A stretch of 44,620 nucleotides of DNA, from positions 1-44,620 of the forward strand of contig JAFGSF010000024.1 in assembly GCA_016934745.1 (NCBI GenBank), read 5' to 3'. Under the pieces are notes generated by a model. That model did not search any database and had not been told where the DNA came from. It worked only from the letters and a program-made list of their open reading frames with translations. Below are positions 24,355 through 31,690 of this stretch, one piece after another. The first letter of the stretch is position 1; each line of letters starts with the position of its first letter. This DNA is from Candidatus Aminicenantota bacterium (GTDB lineage: Bacteria > Acidobacteriota > Aminicenantia > UBA2199). The translations under genes and the position numbers were made by a program.

Positions 24355-25052
24355 GACAGGAGCATGATGGCCATCGTGGTCATGGACACCAGGACCATGA
24401 AGAAGGCATCCCGACGTGCAAACACCAGCCGCTGCCAGCCAGGCAGTGCACCATGAAAACCACGACTGAGCATGGCATCATGAATGTGGACGCCGCCATT
24501 GAGCAATCTCTCAAAAAACTGCGGCAGTGCCCGACCCAAAACCCTGGCCTGGCTCAGTTTCGACAAGGCGCTGAAGTTGCGCCCTGTCCAGGCCCGATGC
24601 ATTCCATGTAACTCCAGGCGCCATTGGCCGGCAAAGCGATACCCGATGGCCATGACAACCAGGGCGGAACGTGGCAAACCAGCCTGGCGCAGGGCCTGGA
24701 GCAGGCGCCAGGGCGCATCGTTCATGATGAACAAGGCCAGGGATAGAAATACAAGCATGGACTTGCCGACCAGAGCCAGGATGATGCGGCTCTGATCCGC
24801 CCGGCTTGCGGATGGCAGCAGCCAGGCGCTGAGGGAAAGGAACGCCAAAAAAGGCGCCGTCAACGCCAGGGTACGCAGCCAAAAGTGCCAGGCCCTGCCG
24901 GCCCAAGGCAACAGGGCCAGGAGCACGACCGCGATGGCAAGCAGGCGGGAAGGCAGAAAATGCGCGGGAGACATGAATAGCAGTCCCTGGACCGCTAGAA
25001 AAGCGACCAGCTTGACGCGCGGATCCAGAGTAGCAATCCAGTTGGCGGACAT
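24351..25052 (-). CDS. ECF transporter transmembrane protein (CbiQ/EcfT-like)
   Basis: The 233-residue membrane protein begins with DPRVKLVAFLAVQGLLF, the typical EcfT start, has about five hydrophobic segments, and carries the coupling-helix motif AMLSRGF (an A-x-x-R-G box). EcfT links the substrate-binding S component to the ATPases. It lies 3 bp after the methyltransferase gene and overlaps ecfA by ATGA. Confidence 0.88.
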   Translation of the reverse strand: MSANWIATLDPRVKLVAFLAVQGLLFMSPAHFLPSRLLAIAVVLLALLPWAGRAWHFWLRTLALTAPFLAFLSLSAWLLPSASRADQSRIILALVGKSMLVFLSLALFIMNDAPWRLLQALRQAGLPRSALVVMAIGYRFAGQWRLELHGMHRAWTGRNFSALSKLSQARVLGRALPQFFERLLNGGVHIHDAMLSRGFHGALPGWQRLVFARRDAFFMVLVSMTTMAIMLLS

Positions 25053-25055
25053 GCT

Positions 25056-25649
25056 TCAGGCCTGCCCCCAGGCGACGTACTGGTTTGGCTCGTCGAGTAT
25101 TTCAATGGCTGAAAAACCTGCCGCCGTCAATAGTTTGTTTAATATCTTTTTTTTCGGCAGTCGGTCATGCTTGACCGCAGCGCCGCTTTCTCCGTGCAGT
25201 CGGTCCAGAGCAGCGCGTCCCAGTTGGTGGGCGATAACCAGCATGCCGCCCGGCTTCAAGACGCGGTGGAATTCTTTCAGGGCGGCGTCCTTATCGTCCA
25301 GGTGCGGCAGCAGTGCCAGGGCGATGACCTTGTCAAAATCTTTATCGGGCAGCGGCAGACAGTGGGCATCGCCCGGAACAAAAGTCACATGGTCGCCGCT
25401 GGCCTTGCGCCGTCCAATCTCGAGCATGCCGGGAGCGAAGTCCAGCTCCACCAGGCTTCCCTGCAAGCCGATCTGTTCACAGATCACCGGAATCAAACGG
25501 CCGCTGCCGCAGCCGACATCAAGAACACGCTCGCCCAGGCGCAGGCGGAAATGGTTGGAAAAAAACCGCAGGCGCTCGATTTCTTCCTGGGTGGAATGGT
25601 GATCATCCCAGGATCGGGAAAGATCTGAAAAAAAAACGCGCTTAGGCAT
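25056..25649 (-). CDS. Class I SAM-dependent methyltransferase in the ECF operon
   Basis: The 197-residue protein has the class I motifs: DVGCGSGRLIPV (SAM binding), an acidic ELDFAPGML after it, the motif II region FDKVIALALLPH and RVLKPGGMLVIAHQLG. It looks UbiE/COQ5-like in type, but the substrate is unknown. It overlaps the S-component gene by 8 bp and is followed by ecfT, so it is clearly part of the metal-uptake operon. It could modify a small metallophore or tetrapyrrole; that is speculation. Confidence 0.88.
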   Translation of the reverse strand: MPKRVFFSDLSRSWDDHHSTQEEIERLRFFSNHFRLRLGERVLDVGCGSGRLIPVICEQIGLQGSLVELDFAPGMLEIGRRKASGDHVTFVPGDAHCLPLPDKDFDKVIALALLPHLDDKDAALKEFHRVLKPGGMLVIAHQLGRAALDRLHGESGAAVKHDRLPKKKILNKLLTAAGFSAIEILDEPNQYVAWGQA

Positions 25650-26166
25650 GCCGCCTCATGATTCGCTCCTTGCTTTCCTGCAAGCGCGGAATGATCCAGG
25701 GCAGTACGGCCATCATCAGAATGAGCCCGGGCATCCCCTGCAGGACAGCCGACCATCCAAGCAGGCGCGGCGGCAATTGCATGACCTTAGCCACACCCTG
25801 GACGAGCAGCAAAAGCAGCAGCCGGTCCAGCAACAGAATGATCAACAGCGTCAGCCACACCGGCAAGCGGAACCATTTCCGCATATTTCTCGGCAGACCG
25901 GTAAATAATAGGCCTTCAGCCATCATGATGAAGGCTGTGGGCGGGTAGAAAGGAGGCATGCCGGTGAGCAATGCCGAAAGCAACGGCGCTGCGACTCCAG
26001 CGATCATGGCCAGAGACGGTGCGACTAAGAAACCGGCCAGGGCGAGCGGATAGAACATGGGCATGAAGGCGCTGCCCAGCCCCAATAAATGAAAAAAAAC
26101 CGGCAGGACCAGTGCGGCTGAGAGAAACAGACCGGCCAAGACATAATCGAAACTAGGGTGCTTCAT
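25642..26166 (-). CDS. ECF transporter substrate-binding (S) component
   Basis: The 174-residue protein has five to six membrane helices and the pattern FMPMFYPLALAGFLVAP followed by LLSALLTGMPPFYPP and a MMAEGLLF helix, typical of ECF S components. It is not of the CbiM/NikM type (no MHIPDG start). Its N-terminus is Met-Lys-His, an X-X-His (ATCUN-type) arrangement able to bind Ni(II) or Cu(II) if the N-terminus is free. The start overlaps the TonB receptor stop by ATGA. Nickel is the likely substrate from the operator upstream, but this is an inference. Confidence 0.78.
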   Translation of the reverse strand: MKHPSFDYVLAGLFLSAALVLPVFFHLLGLGSAFMPMFYPLALAGFLVAPSLAMIAGVAAPLLSALLTGMPPFYPPTAFIMMAEGLLFTGLPRNMRKWFRLPVWLTLLIILLLDRLLLLLLVQGVAKVMQLPPRLLGWSAVLQGMPGLILMMAVLPWIIPRLQESKERIMRRHA

Positions 26167-28037
26167 TTTTGCCAGCGCAGCCCGATTGAAATGGATCGCC
26201 CGGGCATGGCGAAGGTGCCGGCGGCGATGCCGGGAAATTCGCCGTAGATGACATATTCCTCGTCCAGGATATTGTTCACGTCGACGATCAGGTCAATATG
26301 GCGGATGAACTTGCCAACCAGTCGTCCGTTGAGGACAAAATAGGCGGGAATGGGATCCTGTGCATTGGCCGCGGCAAAATAGGTGTTGATCTGCTGGCCT
26401 TGAAATTGAACGGCCAAAAGGGTTGATTCAAAGCGAACAATCCCGTCCCACTTGTGACCAGGCCGGCCGTTGGTCTGGGTGCCGGGATCCAGGTAGGCGT
26501 GGCTGAGCTCGATCGCCAGGGAGTCGACCGGCTTGGCGCGCAGGCCAACTTCGATGCCATTGAAGTCGAAGCTGCCCGTGTTGAGAAAGATATACCTGTT
26601 GCCGGAATTGGGATTGGGTCGAGTTTCAATCAGGTTGCTGCCGCGCATTTTGAAAATAGCGGCCTGCAACGACCAGTGTGCCGATACCTGCCAGTCGATG
26701 CCGGCCTCGTATTTCCAGGTGCGTTCGGGCTCCAGCTCGGGATTGGCCGGCGGGAACATGTACAGCTCGTTGAGTTGGGGCGAGCGGAAGCCCTTGCTGA
26801 CTTGCAGACGCGCCGAAAACGCCGGCCAGGCGTGCCAGACCAGGCCGGCCTGGGGGCACCATTCGCTTCCATACAGGGAATCAAACTGCAAGCGGACACC
26901 GGCGCTGGCAACAACGTCAGCCGACGGCAGCCAGTCATTATGGAAAAAAATCGAGGCTTCGCTTTTATGCCATTCACCCTGGGGATAATTATGGCTGCGG
27001 CCGCCGAAATAGCGGAAGTCGCCCCCGGCCAAAAGGACTTGGTTGCGCAAACGGCGCGTGGTCCAGCGCGCCATGACACCGTTGGTGAAGTCGGTCGAGT
27101 CCCAGCCGTCGGAAAACAGGTGCCGGCCGAAGTTGCGATAGAGGCGCAGCGACCACTCATCCCGCTCCCCTGTGCCTGAAAGTGAGAGATCCACGGCGCC
27201 GCGGCGGTAATCGTTCCAGGAGTCGGTTAACGGCTGCTCCACGGTTCCGGGCTCATGCTTATCGCCGCTGAAATATTTCCCCTGAAAACTGAGCTCAAGC
27301 GCCGGCGCCAACTGCCAATCGAAGCGTGCGGTCAGGGCATCGCCCTGGTACCCGGAGTTTTCCAGGTGACCGTCGCTTTGGCGCCGGTCATAGGTGACCA
27401 TGTAGCTGACATGGTTGCCTTTGCCGCCCTGATGCAGATTGAGCTGGCTGGTATTGAAACTGCCGTAGGAAAGCTGGATTTGGCTTTCAGACTTCTTTTC
27501 CGGCCTGCGCGTAATAATGTTCACTGCCCCGCCCATGGCCTCGCCGCCGTACAGCACCGAAGCCGGGCCCTTGATCACCTCGATGCGCTCGACGTTATCG
27601 AGGGGAAAGGCATGGGTCACGGCGCAGCCGTAGAGGCCCATCTTCTCCGGCCGGCCGTTGACCATCACAGCGATGCGCCGGCCGTTCTGTCCCAGTCCGC
27701 GGATATCGAGGTCGGACCTGCCGAAATCGCCGCTGCGCTGCACGAACAAGCCGGGCAGGCCGCCCAGGGCCGACAGGGCGTTGGCGGCCGGCAGGAATTT
27801 CAGGGCGGGACGGTCGAGGACCTGCAGGGAATCGCTGCAGTTCTTCAATTCTTTTGGCGACATGACGGCCGTGACCACGACCTGTTCCCGGAAAAGATAT
27901 TTTTTTTCCAGCTTGTCACCGGCTTCATTTTTTTTCGATGCATCGACTGAGGACACGTTGGACCTGACAAGTCCGGGTGTCCATGTCAAAAAGAAAATCA
28001 GGATAATCAATTTTCCGATCACCGTTCTCATGGTCAT
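26163..28037 (-). CDS. TonB-dependent outer-membrane receptor, probable nickel/metal uptake
   Basis: The 624-residue receptor has a signal peptide, a TonB-box-like segment (EQVVVTAV), and a plug domain with SDLDIRGLGQNGRRIAVMVNG and VERIEVIKGPASVLYGG followed by GGAVNIIT. A 22-strand-type barrel follows, including FRSPQLNELYMFPPANPELEPE near the middle. The start is ATG 28037 or 28031; GGGAGGA lies just upstream. It leads the receptor-S-methyltransferase-T-A operon, giving a route across both membranes. A NikR-type inverted repeat overlaps its promoter, which argues for nickel. Confidence 0.9.
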   Translation of the reverse strand: MTMRTVIGKLIILIFFLTWTPGLVRSNVSSVDASKKNEAGDKLEKKYLFREQVVVTAVMSPKELKNCSDSLQVLDRPALKFLPAANALSALGGLPGLFVQRSGDFGRSDLDIRGLGQNGRRIAVMVNGRPEKMGLYGCAVTHAFPLDNVERIEVIKGPASVLYGGEAMGGAVNIITRRPEKKSESQIQLSYGSFNTSQLNLHQGGKGNHVSYMVTYDRRQSDGHLENSGYQGDALTARFDWQLAPALELSFQGKYFSGDKHEPGTVEQPLTDSWNDYRRGAVDLSLSGTGERDEWSLRLYRNFGRHLFSDGWDSTDFTNGVMARWTTRRLRNQVLLAGGDFRYFGGRSHNYPQGEWHKSEASIFFHNDWLPSADVVASAGVRLQFDSLYGSEWCPQAGLVWHAWPAFSARLQVSKGFRSPQLNELYMFPPANPELEPERTWKYEAGIDWQVSAHWSLQAAIFKMRGSNLIETRPNPNSGNRYIFLNTGSFDFNGIEVGLRAKPVDSLAIELSHAYLDPGTQTNGRPGHKWDGIVRFESTLLAVQFQGQQINTYFAAANAQDPIPAYFVLNGRLVGKFIRHIDLIVDVNNILDEEYVIYGEFPGIAAGTFAMPGRSISIGLRWQK

Positions 28038-28053
28038 GAATCCTCCCGAGCCA

Positions 28054-28080
28054 GTGTTACTAAAAAAATAAACGTAACAC
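28054..28080 (-). promoter_or_regulatory. NikR-type operator upstream of the TonB/ECF operon
   Basis: GTGTTAC (28054-28060) and GTAACAC (28074-28080) form a perfect 7-bp inverted repeat with a 13-bp spacer. This is identical to the site I recall for Geobacter uraniireducens NikR (GTGTTAC-N13/14-GTAACAC). It covers the -10 region and first transcribed bases, as expected for repression by Ni-NikR. A nikR gene lies at 44138-44557 in this window. Confidence 0.8.
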
Positions 28081-28099
28081 ATCGCAAAAGTGAAGTCAA
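28071..28099 (-). promoter_or_regulatory. Putative promoter of the TonB/ECF operon
   Basis: On the minus strand TTGACT (28099-28094) and, after 17 bp, a weak TACGTT (28076-28071) lie 33 nt before the ATG. The -10 overlaps the NikR-type operator. Unlike other operon-leading genes here, this one has a leader of about 25 nt with a GGGAGGA ribosome site. Confidence 0.5.
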
Positions 28100-28249
28100 G
28101 TCGAATCAGGCGCTTGGGCCAGGGATATTTCTGTGAAGCTTCGTCTGGAATATTGGAACGGACAGGTCATGCCTTTATCACTGCCAGTTTCGAAAAAAGG
28201 ATTTCAATGAGGCGGCTTACGAGCCCAAACCGCAACAGGATGAAGGAAT

Positions 28250-28285
28250 AGGGGCTTGAGAAACACAGCCCCTCTTCCAGGGCTG
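28250..28285 (-). terminator. Overlapping hairpins after znuB
   Basis: Immediately behind the znuB stop, on the minus strand, CAGCCC (28285-28280) can pair with GGGCTG (28271-28266). Alternatively AGGGGCT (28273-28267) can pair with AGCCCCT (28256-28250). The two stems share bases and exclude each other. A TGTTTCTC tract follows the first. A terminator for the Znu operon is the simplest reading; the rest of 28100-28249 shows no gene. Confidence 0.4.
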
Positions 28286-29035
28286 CTAACCTTTACTTTT
28301 TTGCTTGGGCCTGAGCCCGGTGGCCACCAAGGCCGCCAGCGCATTGCAGAAGACGATCGAATAACCGGTGGGAAAATCGAAGCGGTAGGAGATGGCAATG
28401 GCGACCACGTTGATTACGGTGCCGATCACCCAGGCATTGAGCAGTAGAATGCCGCGGCCGATGGCCAAGGCGATCAACGCCGGGCCCACCAGCAGCGCGA
28501 ACACCACCAACACCCCGGCCATGCGCACCGAACTGGTTACCGTGACGGCAAAGGTGACAAAGAACAGCATGTCGCGCAACAATCCCTTCGTATAGCGCTG
28601 GAAGAACCAGATGATCACTCCCAGGCCGGCATAGATGAAGGCCGTGTGCACAATGTCGCGCAGCGGCGTGAACAGGATGTCGGCCGCCATTAATTTTTGG
28701 AATTCTTCCATGCCGTGATAGGACTTGGATAGCAGAATATAAACAGCGGCAAAGCCGAAGGCGTACATCAAGCCGATGAAAGCCTCGAGATGGTTGCCGC
28801 GCCGCGACACAAAAGCAATGAGCAGACCGGTGCACAGCGCAAAGGCCAGGGAGATGGGATACATGAGGCGACCGTCAAAAAAGAAAAGCGAGAAAGCGGC
28901 TCCCAGTGCCGACATCTGGCCGATTGCCAGGTCGGTGAAGATAATGCCTCGGCGAATGATCTCGAGTCCAAAATAAGAATGGATGAGCAGCAATACCAAT
29001 GAGAGCAGCAATGCAGCAAACAAAATGTCAATCAT
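28286..29035 (-). CDS. znuB: Zinc/manganese-type ABC transporter permease (ZnuB-like)
   Basis: The 249-residue protein has seven to eight membrane helices of the ABC-3 family, with FTDLAIGQMSALGAA near residue 35 and VRMAGVLVVFALLVGPALIA in the second half, as in ZnuB/TroC/MntB permeases. It overlaps znuA by 8 bp and has GGAGG upstream. No partner ATPase (ZnuC) is present in the operon or next to it, so the ATPase must be encoded elsewhere or shared. Confidence 0.88.
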   Translation of the reverse strand: MIDILFAALLLSLVLLLIHSYFGLEIIRRGIIFTDLAIGQMSALGAAFSLFFFDGRLMYPISLAFALCTGLLIAFVSRRGNHLEAFIGLMYAFGFAAVYILLSKSYHGMEEFQKLMAADILFTPLRDIVHTAFIYAGLGVIIWFFQRYTKGLLRDMLFFVTFAVTVTSSVRMAGVLVVFALLVGPALIALAIGRGILLLNAWVIGTVINVVAIAISYRFDFPTGYSIVFCNALAALVATGLRPKQKSKG

Positions 29036-29927
29036 GGGTCAACCTCCGGATTATCTCCTCGAATAGTGAAAAAAGCCCGTCAGCTTCGCGCACAGCTCCG
29101 ATGTCGTGCGGCAGCTTGATAAGTCGGATGTGATGCTTGGTTGCGATGTGGCGTGAAGCTTCGTCCGGATTGTAGACATCCTGCAGGATGAAACGCACCG
29201 AGGCGTTGTCAATCTTGGCCTCCAGTTCCTGGATATGCCGCGAGGTGGGCGGGATGCCCGGCAGCAACTCAATGGTACCCAGCAGTTCGATACCATACCG
29301 CCGTAACAGGTAGTCGTAGTTCTGGTGGTATTCGATAACCATGGCTCCCTTCAAATCGGCCAGGCGACGGTCCCACTCTTCCAGCTTGGCATTCCATTGA
29401 ACACGGAAATCGGCCAGGTTTTTCCGGTAAGCCTGGACGCCGGTGCCGTCCAGTTCGCTGAGTTTCGCGGCGATGGCTTCGGCTAGCGGCAGCATGTTGT
29501 GCGGGTCAAGATAATAGTGGGGATTGCCGTCGGGGTGGATATCGCCATGGGCGCGCGAAACGTTGTCGGGAACATCAAGCATTTTCACTGAGCGCGACAG
29601 GTCAAGCAAGCCGCGCGCACCGACGTTGACCTTGGGATTGCTGGCCTGGTTCAACAGTGGCGGCAGCCAGCCGATCTCGAGTTGCGCACCATTGATGATC
29701 AGCAAGTCGGCTCGGCGCAGCTTGGCGATAAAAGACGGTTTGGCCATGATCGTGTGCGGGTCCCACTGTCCGCCGGCCAGGGCACGGACATCGACCCGGT
29801 CGCCGCCGACCTGTTCAGTCAGGCCGGCTATGTAGGGATAGGTGGTTACAACCTGCAACTTCGCTCCGATCAGGGGAAAGGCCAAGGCGAAAGCGGCCAG
29901 GATGAGAATTAACTTTTTCATGTTCAT
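29028..29927 (-). CDS. znuA: Periplasmic metal-binding protein (ZnuA-like)
   Basis: The 299-residue cluster A-I solute-binding protein has a signal peptide and the family ligand histidines: H58 in WDPHTI, H137 or H143 in NPHYYLDPHN, and H201 in EYHQNYDYLL, plus a late aspartate in PHDIGAV. A short His-containing loop (HGDIHPDGNPH, 127-137) resembles the flexible zinc-loading loop of ZnuA, though it is not strongly His-rich. Zinc is likely; manganese cannot be excluded. AAGGAG lies 8 nt before the ATG. It is followed by znuB and preceded by an outer-membrane protein gene. Confidence 0.88.
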   Translation of the reverse strand: MNMKKLILILAAFALAFPLIGAKLQVVTTYPYIAGLTEQVGGDRVDVRALAGGQWDPHTIMAKPSFIAKLRRADLLIINGAQLEIGWLPPLLNQASNPKVNVGARGLLDLSRSVKMLDVPDNVSRAHGDIHPDGNPHYYLDPHNMLPLAEAIAAKLSELDGTGVQAYRKNLADFRVQWNAKLEEWDRRLADLKGAMVIEYHQNYDYLLRRYGIELLGTIELLPGIPPTSRHIQELEAKIDNASVRFILQDVYNPDEASRHIATKHHIRLIKLPHDIGAVREADGLFSLFEEIIRRLTHD

Positions 29928-29947
29928 TTGATTTTCTCCTTGAAAAA

Positions 29948-31222
29948 CTAAAATGCGTGGGCGCCGTGAGCGCCAATCGTGATGTTCACCTGCAGGGTGA
30001 GTTCATGGACCGGACGCTGCCGCCATATGCCGCCGGATTCCTCGTATCGACTGCGATCATAGGTGTATTGCAGACGCAGGCGTGAGAACTCGGTCGGGTT
30101 CCACTCACCCATGGCGGTGTAACGCATCAGGTTCTTCGGCAAGGCTTGCGTCATCCCAGCAAAACTCAAGTCATTCTTCCAGATCAGGTCCAGGCGCGCT
30201 CCGAAGCGCAGCCGTTTGTTCAGGCGGGCCACAGCTTGGCTGTAAAATCCCTCCTGCCGGCTGCGTTGTTCGCAGACACTCCAGCCGTTGACGACCTCGA
30301 GGCCGTAACGGTCGCCACGGCTGGTCCGGCCCATCACCTCGGTCTGCAGCGACAGGTAGCGGATTGAATCGAAAAGGTATTTGAAAGTGATGTCGGCTCC
30401 GAACACGGCGGCTGTGCCGGCAAAGGCCGAGGCCCCGTTGTCATTTTCAAGGTCGGCAGGCCACCTGGATTTGCCGCTGGCACTGGAGATTCCGGCCAGG
30501 ACGGTTAAATTGCCCAGGTCGAACGAACTCTTGACCGTGGCCACGACCAGCCCCGGACCGTCAACCGTGGCGATGGAAATGCCGCCGGCGTCAAATCCCT
30601 GGTGGCCGAAGCTCATCTCATTGTGGCCCTGGAGTATCTCAACAGCGAACTGGAGAAAAATATTGAGCGGCGCCACCCAGGACAGCCGCAAGCCCAATTC
30701 TGCCAGACCACCGCCGCCAAAAAAGGCCGACTGCACCAGGGGGGGCGATCCAAAATCCCAGTAATGGGAGTGCTGTCCATTGATGCGCCCGAATTGGCTG
30801 AGAAATTTGCCGCCTTTTATCTGCAGCCCGGCCGGAAGACGGCGAGTGCTGAAATATGCTTCTTCGATCTCGAAACCTTCAGGAGAAAGGTGGAACACGG
30901 CGAACAGGTCGAAGTACGGATCGACCACCGATGCCAGGCTGAGTTCGGCGTAATTGAGATTGAAGCCTTTCCCGACATTCGCCTCGTCCAGTTCCAACGC
31001 CCGGACGCCCGGGCCGGCATGTGAAAATCCGGGCAGAAAAAGGTCGCTGAACCATGGGTCTTCGAGATCACGAATAACGAACGAACTGTCAAGGATCAAC
31101 GAGATGTCCGGGACAAACTTGGCTTGGGCAAAGGGATTGCCCGTCCCCTCCCCCCCGGTCAAGGGCACTGCGACAGCCAGTGCTCCAAAAAGAAGTATGG
31201 ATGGCAAAAATTTTATTTTCAT
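29948..31222 (-). CDS. Outer-membrane porin-like protein of the Znu operon
   Basis: The 424-residue protein has a signal peptide (MKIKFLPSILLFGALAVAV), then long alternating beta-strand sequence with repeated short turns. It ends ITIGAHGAHAF, with the terminal phenylalanine typical of barrel proteins recognised by BamA. It resembles phosphate/metal-type porins in layout (GGKFLSQFGRINGQH is a porin-like early hairpin). No TonB plug is present, so passive passage or metal binding is likely. It sits 20 bp upstream of znuA, suggesting metal entry into the periplasm. AAGGAG precedes the ATG. Confidence 0.78.
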   Translation of the reverse strand: MKIKFLPSILLFGALAVAVPLTGGEGTGNPFAQAKFVPDISLILDSSFVIRDLEDPWFSDLFLPGFSHAGPGVRALELDEANVGKGFNLNYAELSLASVVDPYFDLFAVFHLSPEGFEIEEAYFSTRRLPAGLQIKGGKFLSQFGRINGQHSHYWDFGSPPLVQSAFFGGGGLAELGLRLSWVAPLNIFLQFAVEILQGHNEMSFGHQGFDAGGISIATVDGPGLVVATVKSSFDLGNLTVLAGISSASGKSRWPADLENDNGASAFAGTAAVFGADITFKYLFDSIRYLSLQTEVMGRTSRGDRYGLEVVNGWSVCEQRSRQEGFYSQAVARLNKRLRFGARLDLIWKNDLSFAGMTQALPKNLMRYTAMGEWNPTEFSRLRLQYTYDRSRYEESGGIWRQRPVHELTLQVNITIGAHGAHAF

Positions 31223-31286
31223 GTGTTCTCCTTAAGTCAAGATATGCCGTCGCCTCGAGGCTATGGGCCCTACGGAATAAGGTCGG

Positions 31287-31571
31287 TTAGGAGAACTGAA
31301 AGGGTGGAGCCCGGGATTTTTCAAAAAAATGCGGAATGAAAAATAGGGGAAAGCTGTCTTCTATGGCTGGCAGTCGTTGACAGATAAACGTTATCAGGAA
31401 GAGAAACAGGATGAAAGCCAGCGCGATGTTGGACCGTTGAAACTGGCAGGCCGGGCAATCCTGTTGGCAATCCAGTATAGAATCGGTGTGAAAAAAATTA
31501 ATAAAAGCAACGAAGATAAAAAAATAGAACAGGTAGATGAGAAAAATCTTCTTGAGACCGGACTTTTTCAT
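31287..31571 (-). CDS. Small Cys-containing membrane protein leading the Znu operon
   Basis: The 94-residue protein has two hydrophobic helices (about residues 8-25 and 48-66) separated by a polar segment with three cysteines, DCQQDCPAC (C-x3-C-x2-C), and a polar aromatic tail. The ATG at 31571 sits 8 nt after a near-consensus promoter, which supports the gene and its start; the in-frame ATG at 31589 would lie upstream of the expected transcript. It is followed by the porin, znuA and znuB on the same strand. I do not recognise a family. A thiolate metal site facing the periplasm is possible. Confidence 0.65.
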   Translation of the reverse strand: MKKSGLKKIFLIYLFYFFIFVAFINFFHTDSILDCQQDCPACQFQRSNIALAFILFLFLITFICQRLPAIEDSFPLFFIPHFFEKSRAPPFQFS

Positions 31572-31577
31572 GAGGCC

Positions 31578-31608
31578 GAATTTTAGCAAATTCGTCTATT
31601 TCTGTCAA
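31578..31608 (-). promoter_or_regulatory. Promoter with overlapping palindrome, Znu operon
   Basis: On the minus strand TTGACA (31608-31603), a 17-bp spacer and TAAAAT (31585-31580) are followed by 8 nt and the ATG at 31571. A perfect 16-bp palindrome, GAATTT-N4-AAATTC (31578-31593), covers the -10 box, an arrangement suited to a metal-responsive repressor such as a Fur-family protein. The regulator is not identified. Confidence 0.65.
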
Positions 31609-31690
31609 CCAGCAAACCTCCTTTTCATGACCATTCCAGTCCGAACGTAGGCAATGTCAAGAACCGGTTCAGCGGCTGATGAAATTAGCT

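Noticed and set aside
28083..28249. Cobalamin riboswitch upstream of the TonB receptor
   Set aside because: I looked for the conserved B12-box elements and saw none; the NikR-type inverted repeat explains regulation better.
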